A stretch of 64,000 nucleotides of DNA, taken from NCBI GenBank assembly GCA_025351425.1, contig JANXVY010000050.1, forward strand, positions 29,301 to 93,300, written 5' to 3'. The translations under genes were made by a program, and so were the position numbers. Shown here in pieces: positions 30,452-38,097 of the stretch. Positions within the stretch are counted from its first letter, which is position 1, and each line of letters starts with the position of its first letter. The notes beneath the pieces are model-generated. The model made no database searches. It saw only the letters and a list, made by a program, of their open reading frames with translations, and had not been told where the DNA came from. The stretch comes from Hyphomicrobium sp. Lineage in GTDB: Bacteria; Pseudomonadota; Alphaproteobacteria; Rhizobiales; Hyphomicrobiaceae.

Positions 30452-31687
30452 ATGAGACATGCCTTAGGCGTGTTAGGGGTGTTAGCAGCGGGCGTTCTGC
30501 TTGCTGTGTCCGCCGCAATGAACTGGCAGTTTGGTTTCAGCCTCGGGCGGACTCCGCTCGATGGCCAGATTCTGGGTGCAGCAAGTGCTGCAGCCGACTG
30601 CATGAAGGCGCTGGTGCCATTCTTCTTCTTCGCCGCATGGCGAAACAGAATGTGGTCGCAAGCGGCTGCGTCCGCCGTCGTGTGGGCCGTGGTTACGGTC
30701 TACTCGCTGACGTCGGCTCTGGGTTATGCGGCGCTTACGCGCGCCGACACCACCGGGGCTCGCTCGGCTCAATCGCTGAGCTATCAGGACGTGCGGGCCG
30801 ACATGAAGCGTGCGCAGGATCAGCTGAGCTGGATTCCCCAGCATCGGCCTGCTGTCACGGTTCAGGCAGACCTCGACGGCTTAAAGGGTCAAAAGGCCTG
30901 GGGCTGGTCGGAAGGCTGCACGAAGCTCGACGGCAAGGCTGAACGCCAGCTGTGCGATAAGTTCCATGGTCTGCAAGCCGAACTGGGTTCTGCCCAGCAG
31001 GCGGCCGAACTGGAAAAACGCATTGCAGACGCCCAGCATAAGCTTGACGGCCAGGCAACACGTGTGGGTTCGGCCGATGGCGATCCGCAGGCTGCCGTGC
31101 TCGCCGACCTGCTCGGGAAAGTTTTCCCGAATTTGAAGGTCAGCGACGTTCAGACGATGATGACTGTGTTTGTCGCACTTCTCCTCGAGGTCGGATCTGG
31201 CCTTGGGATGTACGTCGCCTTCAGCCAATGGCGTCTTTATGACGTGCAGGCTCCCTCGGCACCGCGCTTTGTTCCGGTGGCCCAGGCTGCGACGATCGAC
31301 ACCGCTGCGGTAGCGGTGGCAGCGCAACCCGCTGTGCAACAAATTGCAAAACCGCGTTCTGGCGCCAACGATAATCGTTCGGCTCCGGCTGTTGCCCGTA
31401 TGATCGCTCCCGAAAACGACGTGGAGCGGTTCTATAAGGAGAGTATCGAGGTCACGGATGGTTCCAGTCTGACTGCAACTGAACTTTATGAAGACTATTG
31501 TGCCTGGTGTGAAACCAAATCGAAGGAGCCTCTCGCACTACCCACTTTTGGTCGCGCATTCGGTGAACTAGGCGTCAAGAAGGAAAAGATTGCAGGCAGA
31601 ATTCGGTATATTGGCATCGCGCTGAAGTCCGAAGCGGACCGACAGGAGGATAAGAAACCGCCCGTCTACGCCGTTCAGGCTGCCTAA
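30452..31687 (+). CDS. Membrane protein with C-terminal primase/D5-type winged-helix-like domain
   Basis: A 411-residue protein. Three transmembrane helices lie in the first 100 residues (including VLGVLAAGVLLAVSAAM and ALVPFFFFAAW), then a helical coiled-coil-like region (about 105-220) and a fourth membrane helix near 235-260 (TMMTVFVALLLEVGSGLGMY). After a linker, the last 70 residues (FYKESIEVTDGSSLTATELY, EDYCAWCETKSKEPLALPTF, GRAFGELGVKK) resemble the C-terminal winged helix of P4/D5-type phage and plasmid primases. ATG 30452 is chosen because GGAGAGG lies at 30442-30448. A strong terminator follows. The neighbouring upstream DnaA-box region suggests a replication or mobile-element link, which is inference. 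Confidence 0.7.
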   Translation: MRHALGVLGVLAAGVLLAVSAAMNWQFGFSLGRTPLDGQILGAASAAADCMKALVPFFFFAAWRNRMWSQAAASAVVWAVVTVYSLTSALGYAALTRADTTGARSAQSLSYQDVRADMKRAQDQLSWIPQHRPAVTVQADLDGLKGQKAWGWSEGCTKLDGKAERQLCDKFHGLQAELGSAQQAAELEKRIADAQHKLDGQATRVGSADGDPQAAVLADLLGKVFPNLKVSDVQTMMTVFVALLLEVGSGLGMYVAFSQWRLYDVQAPSAPRFVPVAQAATIDTAAVAVAAQPAVQQIAKPRSGANDNRSAPAVARMIAPENDVERFYKESIEVTDGSSLTATELYEDYCAWCETKSKEPLALPTFGRAFGELGVKKEKIAGRIRYIGIALKSEADRQEDKKPPVYAVQAA

Positions 31688-31700
31688 AGGCAGCATCCTC

Positions 31701-31722
31701 AAAGGCCCCGCAAGGGGCCTTT
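31701..31722 (+). terminator. Rho-independent terminator
   Basis: AAAGGCCCC (31701-31709) and GGGGCCTTT (31714-31722) form a perfect 9-bp stem with a GCAA tetraloop, 14 bases after the stop of the membrane/winged-helix gene and followed by a T-rich stretch. The 276 bases from here to the ferredoxin start hold no convincing gene. Confidence 0.85.
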
Positions 31723-31998
31723 GTCGTTTCTGGGAGTTTCAACAGGGGTGGCGCAAGCCGCCCTTTTTTTGTTGCCCGCGGTTGTGGGGCTGGATCGCGG
31801 GCGGATGCCGATAGCGTGGGTGCTGATGACTGGGCTGCGAAATATGGAGCCGGGCGGCCAGCCAGGTTGTACCAATTGGCAAGAACATTATGGCGGAGAG
31901 CGCCTGTTTGGTGCTTGGATTGTCGCGCGACCTTAGGCTAAGCTGTTGAGAATAAACGGATATGCTAAAAAAAACATAACGCTACCTCAGGAGGGGAC

Positions 31999-32502
31999 AT
32001 GCTCAAGGCTCTGGTGATCGATCCGGGTAAATGCACGGGCTGCAAGCAGTGCGAAATGGCTTGTTCTTACGAGAACGAGTTGGAGTTCAATGTCTCGAAA
32101 TCGCGCATCCGGGTGTTTGATTTCCACGAACAGGGGAAAATGGTCCCCTATACCTGCACGCAGTGCGCAGAAGCCTGGTGCCAGCAAGCCTGCCCGGTGA
32201 ACGCCATCACCACGGACGCAGCGAGCGGCGTCAAGATCGTTCATGAAAACCTGTGCGTCGGCTGCAAGGTGTGCACCATCGCCTGCCCGTTCGGAACGAT
32301 CAATTACAACGCCTCCACCGGCAAGGTGATCAAGTGCGATCTTTGCCAAGGCAGCCCGGCTTGCGCCGAAGCCTGCCCGACCGCCGCCATCACTTATCAG
32401 GACGTCGAGCAGGCGGGCTTCGACAAGATGAAGATGTGGGCCGCCAAATCAGGCGCCGCCTCGGAAAGCCACGGCGCGAATGCGCCGGTTGCCAAGCACT
32501 GA
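31999..32502 (+). CDS. Polyferredoxin subunit of aldehyde oxidoreductase (AorA-like)
   Basis: Electron-transfer subunit with 16 cysteines in four [4Fe-4S] motifs: Cys12/15/18/22, Cys53/56/61/65, Cys86/89/92/96 and Cys113/116/122/126. At 167 residues it matches the small ferredoxin subunit of AorABC-type tungsten aldehyde oxidoreductases, as described in Aromatoleum, and HycB/PhsB-type electron subunits. AGGAGGGG stands just before the ATG. It is the first gene of a five-gene operon. Its C-terminal tail (GANAPVAKH) resembles that of the FAD subunit of the same operon. Expected to be cytoplasmic; no signal or twin-arginine motif is seen. Confidence 0.88.
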   Translation: MLKALVIDPGKCTGCKQCEMACSYENELEFNVSKSRIRVFDFHEQGKMVPYTCTQCAEAWCQQACPVNAITTDAASGVKIVHENLCVGCKVCTIACPFGTINYNASTGKVIKCDLCQGSPACAEACPTAAITYQDVEQAGFDKMKMWAAKSGAASESHGANAPVAKH

Positions 32503-32578
32503 GTGAGCCGTATTCGATCAACAGCTGCGCAAGTGCCGACGCGTGACGCGGGCCAGCGCCGATAGACAGGAGACACCT

Positions 32579-34426
32579 ATGGGTTGGACTGGAAAAATTC
32601 TTCGCATCAATCTGACGAACCGGACGGTCAAGTCCGAGCCGACAAACAAGGATTGGGCGCTCAAGTATCTCGGGCAGCGCGGGCTCGCGACCAAGTATCT
32701 GGTCGAGGAAGTCGACGCCAAGGTCGATCCGCTCGGGCCCGACAACAAGCTGATCATGGCGACAGGGCCGCTGACGGGCACTGCCGCCTCGACGGGCGGG
32801 CGCTATTCGGTCATCACCAAGGGACCGCTGACGAACGCGATCGCGTGCTCCAACTCGGGCGGTTATTTCGGCGCCGAGATGAAGTTCGCGGGCTGGGATA
32901 TGGTGATCATGGAAGGCAAGGCGTCCTCGCCGGTCTACGTCACTATTTTCGATGACAAGGCTGAAATCCACGACGCCAAGGATATCTGGGGCACTTCGAT
33001 CTGGCATGCGGACGAGTGGATCAAGAAGCGCCATCAAGACCCGATGATCCACGTTGCCGGCATCGGCATCGCGGGGGAAAAGCTCGTGCTCTATTCCGCC
33101 GTCGTCAATGACCTGCACCGGGCAGCCGGGCGCTCCGGCGTTGGTGCGGTGATGGGCTCGAAGAACCTGAAGGCGGTCGCCGTTCGCGGTACCGGCGGCG
33201 TCAAAGTGCGCGACGGCAAGGCCTTCCTGGCGGCGACAGCCGCGGGCAAGAAGGTGCTGCAAGGCAACGGCGTCACCGGCGCAGGTTTGCCCACTTACGG
33301 CACGCAGGTTTTGATGAACGTCATCAACGAAGCGGGCGCCATGCCGACCCGCAACTCGCGCGACGTGCAGTTCGAAGGGGCGCACGACATTTCTGCCGAA
33401 GCGATGGCGACGCCACGCAAAACCGACGGCAAGCCAAACCTTCTGACCAACCAGGCCTGCTTTGGCTGCACCATCGCGTGCGGGCGCATTTCGAAGATCG
33501 ACGAGACGCACTTCACGATCAAGAACAAGCCGGAATACTGGAAAGCGTCCGGCGGGCTGGAGTATGAGGCCGCGTGGGCGTTGGGGTCTAATACCGGGGT
33601 CAAGGATCTCGATGCGCTGACTTACGTCAACTTCATCTGCAATGAACAGGCGCTCGATCCGATCTCGTTTGGCGCTACGGTTTCGGCGGCGATGGAGCTT
33701 TACGAAATCGGTGTGCTGACCAAAGAAATGACCGGTGGCATCGAGCTGAAGTTCGGCTCTGCCGAAGCGCTCGTCAAATGCGTCGAGCTCACCGGCAAGG
33801 GCGAGGGCTTTGGTAAGGAGCTGGGTCTTGGCTCGGCGCGCCTCACCGCCAAGTATGGGCATCCCGAGCTGTCCATGGCGTCTAAGGGCCAGGAATTCCC
33901 GGCCTATGACGGCCGCGGCATTCAGGGGATCGGCCTTGCTTACGCGACGTCCAACCGGGGCGGCTGCCACCTGCGCGGCTATACCATTTCGTCGGAAATT
34001 TTCGGCATTCCCGAAAAGACCGATCCGCTGACGACCGTGGGAAAGCCCGCGCTCGTCAAGGCGTTCCAGGATGCGACGGCCGCCGTCGACAGCTCGGGGG
34101 TGTGCGTGTTCACGACCTTCGCTTGGACTTTGAACGACATCGCGCCGCAGCTCGATGCGGCCATCGAAGGCGGGTGGACCGCCGACAAGCTTGTGGAACT
34201 GGGCGAACGCATCTGGAACATGGAGCGGCAGTTCAACAACCGCGCAGGGTTCACCGCCAAGGACGACAGCCTGCCGCCGCGCTTCCTCAAGGAAGCCGCC
34301 AAGACCGGGCCCGCCACGGGCAAGGTCAGCGGCCTTGAGACCATGCTGCCCGAGTATTATGCTCTGCGCGGATGGACCAAGGACGGCGTGCCCACCAATG
34401 AGACGGTTTCGCGGTTGGGGCTGTAA
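32579..34426 (+). CDS. Tungsten-type aldehyde:ferredoxin oxidoreductase, catalytic subunit (AorB-like)
   Basis: Would oxidise aldehydes to carboxylic acids, or reduce acids at low potential, using a bis-pterin tungsten (or molybdenum) cofactor and one [4Fe-4S] cluster. The 615-residue protein starts MGWTGKILRINLTNRTV, typical of the AOR N-domain. The cluster ligands are visible as Cys294, Cys297 and Cys301 (ACFGCTIAC) with Cys509 near the C-terminus. GGRYSVITKGPLTNAIACSN is the usual pterin-binding region. ATG 32579 follows AGGAG and gives the family start. It sits between the polyferredoxin and FAD subunits. The natural substrate is unknown; detoxifying or using aldehydes fits a methylotroph or aromatic-compound degrader. 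Confidence 0.93.
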   Translation: MGWTGKILRINLTNRTVKSEPTNKDWALKYLGQRGLATKYLVEEVDAKVDPLGPDNKLIMATGPLTGTAASTGGRYSVITKGPLTNAIACSNSGGYFGAEMKFAGWDMVIMEGKASSPVYVTIFDDKAEIHDAKDIWGTSIWHADEWIKKRHQDPMIHVAGIGIAGEKLVLYSAVVNDLHRAAGRSGVGAVMGSKNLKAVAVRGTGGVKVRDGKAFLAATAAGKKVLQGNGVTGAGLPTYGTQVLMNVINEAGAMPTRNSRDVQFEGAHDISAEAMATPRKTDGKPNLLTNQACFGCTIACGRISKIDETHFTIKNKPEYWKASGGLEYEAAWALGSNTGVKDLDALTYVNFICNEQALDPISFGATVSAAMELYEIGVLTKEMTGGIELKFGSAEALVKCVELTGKGEGFGKELGLGSARLTAKYGHPELSMASKGQEFPAYDGRGIQGIGLAYATSNRGGCHLRGYTISSEIFGIPEKTDPLTTVGKPALVKAFQDATAAVDSSGVCVFTTFAWTLNDIAPQLDAAIEGGWTADKLVELGERIWNMERQFNNRAGFTAKDDSLPPRFLKEAAKTGPATGKVSGLETMLPEYYALRGWTKDGVPTNETVSRLGL

Positions 34427-34449
34427 GTTCGTCACCGTCCGGGTGATTT

Positions 34450-34500
34450 GCGAGGGGACGTTCCCGTCCCCTCGCGCGCCCCTGCCAGGGCTCGCCCTGG
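34450..34500. repeat. Two hairpins between the aorB- and aorC-like genes
   Basis: GCGAGGGGACG/CGTCCCCTCGC (34450-34475) is a perfect 11-bp stem with a TTCC loop, followed by CCAGGGC/GCCCTGG (34485-34500) and a short T run. Lying inside the operon, they may set subunit ratios or stabilise mRNA; partial termination is possible. Confidence 0.7.
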
Positions 34501-34526
34501 ACCCTTTTAATTCGGCGGGATAGCCC

Positions 34527-35834
34527 ATGAAATTGATCAGCTACGTCATTCTCGGAGCGGGGCCTGCGGGCGTGACGGCGGCCGAGACCATTCGTTCGCT
34601 CGACAAGAACGGAACCATAACCATGATCGGCGGCGATCCCGAGCCGCCATACTCGCGCATGGCCATCCCCTATCTGCTGCACGGCTCAGTCAAGGAGCAG
34701 GGAACCTATCTGCGTCAGGCCCCCAAGCACTATGAAGCGTTGAACATCAATTACCGGCACGGCAAGGCGGGGGGGATCGATACCAAGTCCAAGCAGCTGT
34801 TTCTGGCGAACGGGGACGTGGTGCTCTACGACAAGCTGCTGATCGCAACCGGGGCGTCGCCGATCATTCCCAAGGTGCCGGGCACCCAGCTGCCGGGCGT
34901 GCACTCGTGCTGGACGCTTTCGGATGCTCGCGAAATCCTCAAGCTCGCCGACAAGGGGGCGCCCGTGGTGCTGGTCGGCGCAGGGTTCATCGGTTCGATC
35001 GTCCTCGAAGCGCTGCATCAGCGTGGCTGCGACCTGACCGTTGTCGAAGTTGCGCCGCGCATGGTTGCGCGCATGATGGACGAGACGGCGGGCGGTATGC
35101 TCGGGCGCTGGTGCACGGCCAAGGGCGTGCATGTGCTGACCGGAACCAAGGTCGAGAAGATCTCGGAAGCGGCGGGCGCGAACGGGGCGACACTATCGGT
35201 CGGGCTGTCGAATGGCACATCCGTTCCAGCCAAGCTCGTGGTGTTGGCCGCCGGCGTGCGATCGAACACCGGGTTCCTCGTCGGATCGGGCATCAACGTG
35301 AACTATGGAATTCACGTCGACAATACGCTGCAGACGTCCGCGCCCGACGTCTATGCGGCCGGGGACTGCTGCGAAGCCATCGATATCTCAACCGGGAAGC
35401 CCGACATGCTGGCGATCCAGCCGGTCGCGGTCGAGCACGGCCGTCTTGCGGGAATGAACATGGCCGGAAAGGTTACGCCCCATCGCGGTTCGCTCAATAT
35501 GAACGTGTTGGATACGCTCGGTCTCATCTCGTCGTCGTTCGGTCTTTGGCAGGGCGCGCCGGGCGGCGATCAGTCGAAGATGATCGACGAGGAAAAATTC
35601 AAATACCTCAAGCTCGAATTCCTCGGCGATAAGATGGTGGGCGCGCAGTGCGTGGGCCTGACCGACCACGTCGGCATGTTGCGCGGCCTGATCCAGACCG
35701 GGTTACACCTGGGCGTGTGGAAAGAGCGGCTGATGGAAAGCCCTGAGCGGCTGCGCGAAGCCTATGTGGAGGTTTCGCAAGGAACAGCAGCGCGTGGCGC
35801 GCATGTGAATGCGCCGGTTGCCAAGGTCGCGTGA
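34527..35834 (+). CDS. FAD/NAD-dependent oxidoreductase subunit (AorC-like)
   Basis: Two-dinucleotide-binding flavoprotein of 435 residues. The FAD site is GAGPAGVTAAE near residue 10, the NAD site GAGFIGSIVLE near residue 150 and the second FAD motif VYAAGDCCEA near 275-285. In AorABC-type enzymes this subunit links the aldehyde oxidoreductase to NAD, through the polyferredoxin. GCGGGA lies before the ATG. The C-terminus (GAHVNAPVAKVA) resembles the ferredoxin tail of the same operon. The end overlaps an in-frame GTG of the MoaD-like gene by four bases. A stand-alone nitrite-reductase-like or rubredoxin reductase is the homology alternative; the operon argues against it. Confidence 0.87.
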   Translation: MKLISYVILGAGPAGVTAAETIRSLDKNGTITMIGGDPEPPYSRMAIPYLLHGSVKEQGTYLRQAPKHYEALNINYRHGKAGGIDTKSKQLFLANGDVVLYDKLLIATGASPIIPKVPGTQLPGVHSCWTLSDAREILKLADKGAPVVLVGAGFIGSIVLEALHQRGCDLTVVEVAPRMVARMMDETAGGMLGRWCTAKGVHVLTGTKVEKISEAAGANGATLSVGLSNGTSVPAKLVVLAAGVRSNTGFLVGSGINVNYGIHVDNTLQTSAPDVYAAGDCCEAIDISTGKPDMLAIQPVAVEHGRLAGMNMAGKVTPHRGSLNMNVLDTLGLISSSFGLWQGAPGGDQSKMIDEEKFKYLKLEFLGDKMVGAQCVGLTDHVGMLRGLIQTGLHLGVWKERLMESPERLREAYVEVSQGTAARGAHVNAPVAKVA

Positions 35835-35857
35835 GGCTTGCTCATGTCGGAAATTCC

Positions 35858-36109
35858 ATGCAGGTGACGTTCAAGCTGTTTGCGCAGTTGGGGCAGTATC
35901 TACCCCCTCAGGCGGCGCGCAACGAAGTCCGGCTGGACATCGCCGATGGAACGTCGATCTGGGCGCTGCTGGATGCCTACAATGTTCCCAGGGGCCTATG
36001 TCATCTGGTGCTGCTGAACGGGCACGCGCAGGCGGCGGCTGTTCGCGGGGAGGTGCGTCTGAAGGCCGGCGATGTGCTGGCCGTATGGCCGCCGATTGCG
36101 GGCGGGTAG
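35858..36109 (+). CDS. MoaD/ThiS family sulfur-carrier protein
   Basis: A small beta-grasp protein of 83 residues ending in the diagnostic Gly-Gly (WPPIAGG), the site of thiocarboxylate formation. MoaD proteins give sulfur to the pterin dithiolene of the molybdenum/tungsten cofactor, so this one probably serves the aldehyde oxidoreductase encoded directly upstream. An in-frame GTG at 35831 overlaps the previous stop and would add nine residues; ATG 35858 (MQVTFKLFAQLGQYL) gives the family-typical N-terminus. Either way, the gene is translationally close to the FAD subunit. Confidence 0.85.
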   Translation: MQVTFKLFAQLGQYLPPQAARNEVRLDIADGTSIWALLDAYNVPRGLCHLVLLNGHAQAAAVRGEVRLKAGDVLAVWPPIAGG

Positions 36110-36112
36110 CCC

Positions 36113-36406
36113 GTGACCGAGGCAGCCAGAATCGAAAAACTCATGTCGCTGACGCTCACCGAGTTTCAGGCGACACTCGCGCCGCTCGTTGGCGCGCCGC
36201 TGCCGATCGATCAATTGCAGGCCGAAATCCCGGTGGGCGAAGGCCGCGTCGTCGTCGCGTACGACCGGCGGCCGAGCGTACGGCTGGGCGGGCTGCTGGA
36301 TATGCCGCGCGCTGTCGTTTCGTTGACGTTCGAGAACATCTCCGAGGTGGACCAGGCCGCGTTTCTCAAGCGCTTCGATCTCACCTTCCAGCGCGGCGGC
36401 GGGTAG
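36113..36406 (+). CDS. Small protein of the aldehyde oxidoreductase operon
   Basis: A 97-residue protein I do not recognise, starting at GTG three bases after the MoaD-like stop. The tight spacing makes it the last gene of the operon. It has a helical first third (IEKLMSLTLTEFQATLAPLV) and a beta-rich remainder (EGRVVVAYDRRPSVRLGGLL, PRAVVSLTFENISEVDQAAF), ending in Arg-Gly-Gly-Gly. AorABC operons can carry an additional small gene next to the MoaD homologue, thought to help cofactor insertion; a matching role here is inference. Confidence 0.7.
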   Translation: MTEAARIEKLMSLTLTEFQATLAPLVGAPLPIDQLQAEIPVGEGRVVVAYDRRPSVRLGGLLDMPRAVVSLTFENISEVDQAAFLKRFDLTFQRGGG

Positions 36407-36487
36407 CGCCGTCCACGGCGTCTTGCGTCACGGTACGAACAAACAAACGCCGCCAGGTCAGCGAAACGGCGCCGCAAAGCCACGGCT

Positions 36488-36526
36488 TACTCCTGCACCT
36501 TTACCTACAACTGTTGTGCAGGAGTA
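36488..36526 (+). promoter_or_regulatory. Perfect hairpin hiding the Shine-Dalgarno of the next gene
   Basis: TACTCCTGCAC (36488-36498) pairs perfectly with GTGCAGGAGTA (36516-36526) across a 17-base loop. The right arm contains AGGAG (36520-36524), placed 8 bases before the ATG at 36533, so the folded mRNA would block ribosome binding. This is the layout of a translational switch such as an RNA thermometer or a protein- or ligand-controlled leader. Confidence 0.7.
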
Positions 36527-36532
36527 TTGACG

Positions 36533-37618
36533 ATGATGTTCCAGCTTTCGATGTTTGCACTTGCCGCCGCTGCTGTCGGCTTTGGCGCGGCCGCCAGTTT
36601 CGCCCAGGAAGCCGCCAAAGACGTTCCCGCCGCCGATTTCAAGATTTCAGGTCCATTCACCCACGAGAAGCTCACGATCTATCTGATCCGTGGGCCGTCT
36701 GCCGAAGGTCCCGTTCCGCTGACGCTCAGCGAGGCGCTGGCCGCCAAACTGTTCAAGGTGCACGAGACCGGCAACGTGCAGGAGCTTGCGATCGAGAACC
36801 TGTCCGATCAGCCGGTGTTCTTGCAGAGCGGCGACATCGTGAAGGGCGGCCAGCAGGACCGGGTGTTGACGGTGAGCGTGCTGGTGCCTGCCAAATCCGG
36901 GCGGATGCCGGTCAGCGCCTATTGCGTGGAAGCGCACCGGTGGGCGGCGCGCGGGACGGAGAGCGTTCGGACGTTCGACAGCTCGGAAAAGTCGATGCCA
37001 TCGAAGCGCGCCAAGATTGCGATGATGGCGCGGCCGGCTGCTCCCGCGAGCGGTCCTGGGACGCCGCGCGACCCGCGCAGAGCGGGCTTGGGTGGGCGCG
37101 GGGAGGGGCAGCAGGAGGTGTGGTCGAGCGTCGCGGAAGCGCAGCAGAAGCTTTCGGCGAACCTGGGCGCGCCTGTTGCGGCGGCGGCATCGGCGTCCAG
37201 CCTGCAGCTGTCGCTGGAAAATGAAAAGCTCGCAGCGACCAAGGCTGCCTACCTCGCCGCGCTGTCGCCCAAGGACAAAGACGGCGCGGACGTGATCGGC
37301 TTCGCGTTCGCCATCAACGGCCAGATCAACAGCGCGGACGTCTATCCCTCACATGGGCTGTTTGCCAAGATGTGGGGCAAGCTGATCGATGCCGCGGCGA
37401 CGGAAGCCATCTCGGAAAAAGCCGCTGGCGAGGCGAGGGCTGCTCCTGCGCCCGAGGCGGTGCTGGCGTTTCTCGCGAGGGCCGTCAGCGGGGCGGCGGA
37501 GGAGCGCAAACTCGATGCCGCCAACACGCGGGTTGTCCACCAGAACGAGGCGGCCGTGGTGAACGAGACGAAGCAGGCCGACGGCCGGGTGCTGCACAGG
37601 TCGTACGTTGCGTTCTAG
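36533..37618 (+). CDS. Exported DUF6569/ARPP-1-like protein
   Basis: A 361-residue exported protein. A signal peptide ends near FAQ (residue 25). The core matches what I recall of the ARPP-1/DUF6569 family: LTIYLIRG, VQELAIENLSDQPVFLQSGD and IVKGGQQDRVLTVSVLVPA. No enzyme activity is established for it. A Pro/Gly-rich segment (residues about 165-195) and Ala-rich helices follow. ATG 36533 has AGGAG 8 bases upstream, inside a hairpin; the TTG at 36527 gives two more residues. It follows the aldehyde oxidoreductase operon after 126 bp, probably as a separate unit. Confidence 0.72.
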   Translation: MMFQLSMFALAAAAVGFGAAASFAQEAAKDVPAADFKISGPFTHEKLTIYLIRGPSAEGPVPLTLSEALAAKLFKVHETGNVQELAIENLSDQPVFLQSGDIVKGGQQDRVLTVSVLVPAKSGRMPVSAYCVEAHRWAARGTESVRTFDSSEKSMPSKRAKIAMMARPAAPASGPGTPRDPRRAGLGGRGEGQQEVWSSVAEAQQKLSANLGAPVAAAASASSLQLSLENEKLAATKAAYLAALSPKDKDGADVIGFAFAINGQINSADVYPSHGLFAKMWGKLIDAAATEAISEKAAGEARAAPAPEAVLAFLARAVSGAAEERKLDAANTRVVHQNEAAVVNETKQADGRVLHRSYVAF

Positions 37619-37723
37619 AGCCTATTCGCTTTTCGTTGAATCGCTCTCATGCTTTAGCCGTTTGTTTTGTCGCGCGTTTGTACGGAAAACCGCTTCACAC
37701 TTTTCCTAACGCGCTCTAAGAGC
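37617..37723. repeat. RIME-like palindromic element, copy A
   Basis: A composite palindrome of the kind common between genes in Rhizobiales. GAGC...GCTC arms flank the first half. The second half nests GCGCGTT/AACGCGC around GGAAAA/TTTTCC. The core GGAAAACCGCT-CACACTTTTCC is shared with copy B at 38098-38206. It begins at the stop codon of the DUF6569-like gene. Confidence 0.7.
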
Positions 37724-37727
37724 CCTT

Positions 37728-37757
37728 GGATTGGAGCGGGGTTCACCGCTCCAATCC
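37728..37757. terminator. Perfect 12-bp hairpin
   Basis: GGATTGGAGCGG (37728-37739) and CCGCTCCAATCC (37746-37757) form a perfect 12-bp stem with a GGTTCA loop. It lies downstream of the DUF6569-like gene. No T run follows, so classic termination is uncertain. Confidence 0.55.
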
Positions 37758-37834
37758 GGGACAGCAGTTAACGGCTGGGAAAGGAGTTGAGGGTAACCTG
37801 AGCGCTGGAATTGCGCCGAAGGAAGGCTCCTGCG

Positions 37835-38089
37835 ATGTCGTCGTTTGATTGGTCCGGCCGCCGGATGCAAAAGTTCGGGTTCTGGTCCCAGGGCGAAATC
37901 GCCCGGGTCGGCGTCATTCTGGGACTTGCAATCATCCCGTTGTCGATGGAAATGGCCGAGCCCCATCCGCGGTCCACGGTCGCGGGGATCGTTGCGCCGC
38001 AGCCGGGACGTTTGCGCGTCGTGCGGGTCACGCCGTTCGATCCAGCACGGCATTCGCTTGCCGCCATGGGCGATGAACCGCTCAATTAA
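37835..38089 (+). CDS. Small hydrophobic protein, unknown
   Basis: An 84-residue protein I do not recognise. It starts at ATG 37835 behind GAAGGAAGG. An amphipathic N-terminus with aromatic residues (MSSFDWSGRRMQKFGFW) leads to one probable membrane helix (IARVGVILGLAIIPLSM), and the rest is basic with Pro. It sits between two palindromic elements, with a decent ribosome site but no known homologue in mind, so it may be a genuine small membrane protein or a chance frame. Confidence 0.45.
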   Translation: MSSFDWSGRRMQKFGFWSQGEIARVGVILGLAIIPLSMEMAEPHPRSTVAGIVAPQPGRLRVVRVTPFDPARHSLAAMGDEPLN

Positions 38090-38097
38090 TTTCCAGG

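Noticed and set aside
31721..31936. 71-codon frame between the terminator and the ferredoxin gene
   Set aside because: It starts inside the terminator stem, lacks a ribosome site and has no domain.
32390..34528. Long minus-strand frame opposite the aldehyde oxidoreductase gene
   Set aside because: Shadow of a clear AOR gene; no recognisable domain or ribosome site.
37706..38085. Two minus-strand frames opposite the small gene at 37835
   Set aside because: Both are Arg/Pro-rich and lack ribosome sites; the plus-strand frame has a better start and a membrane helix.
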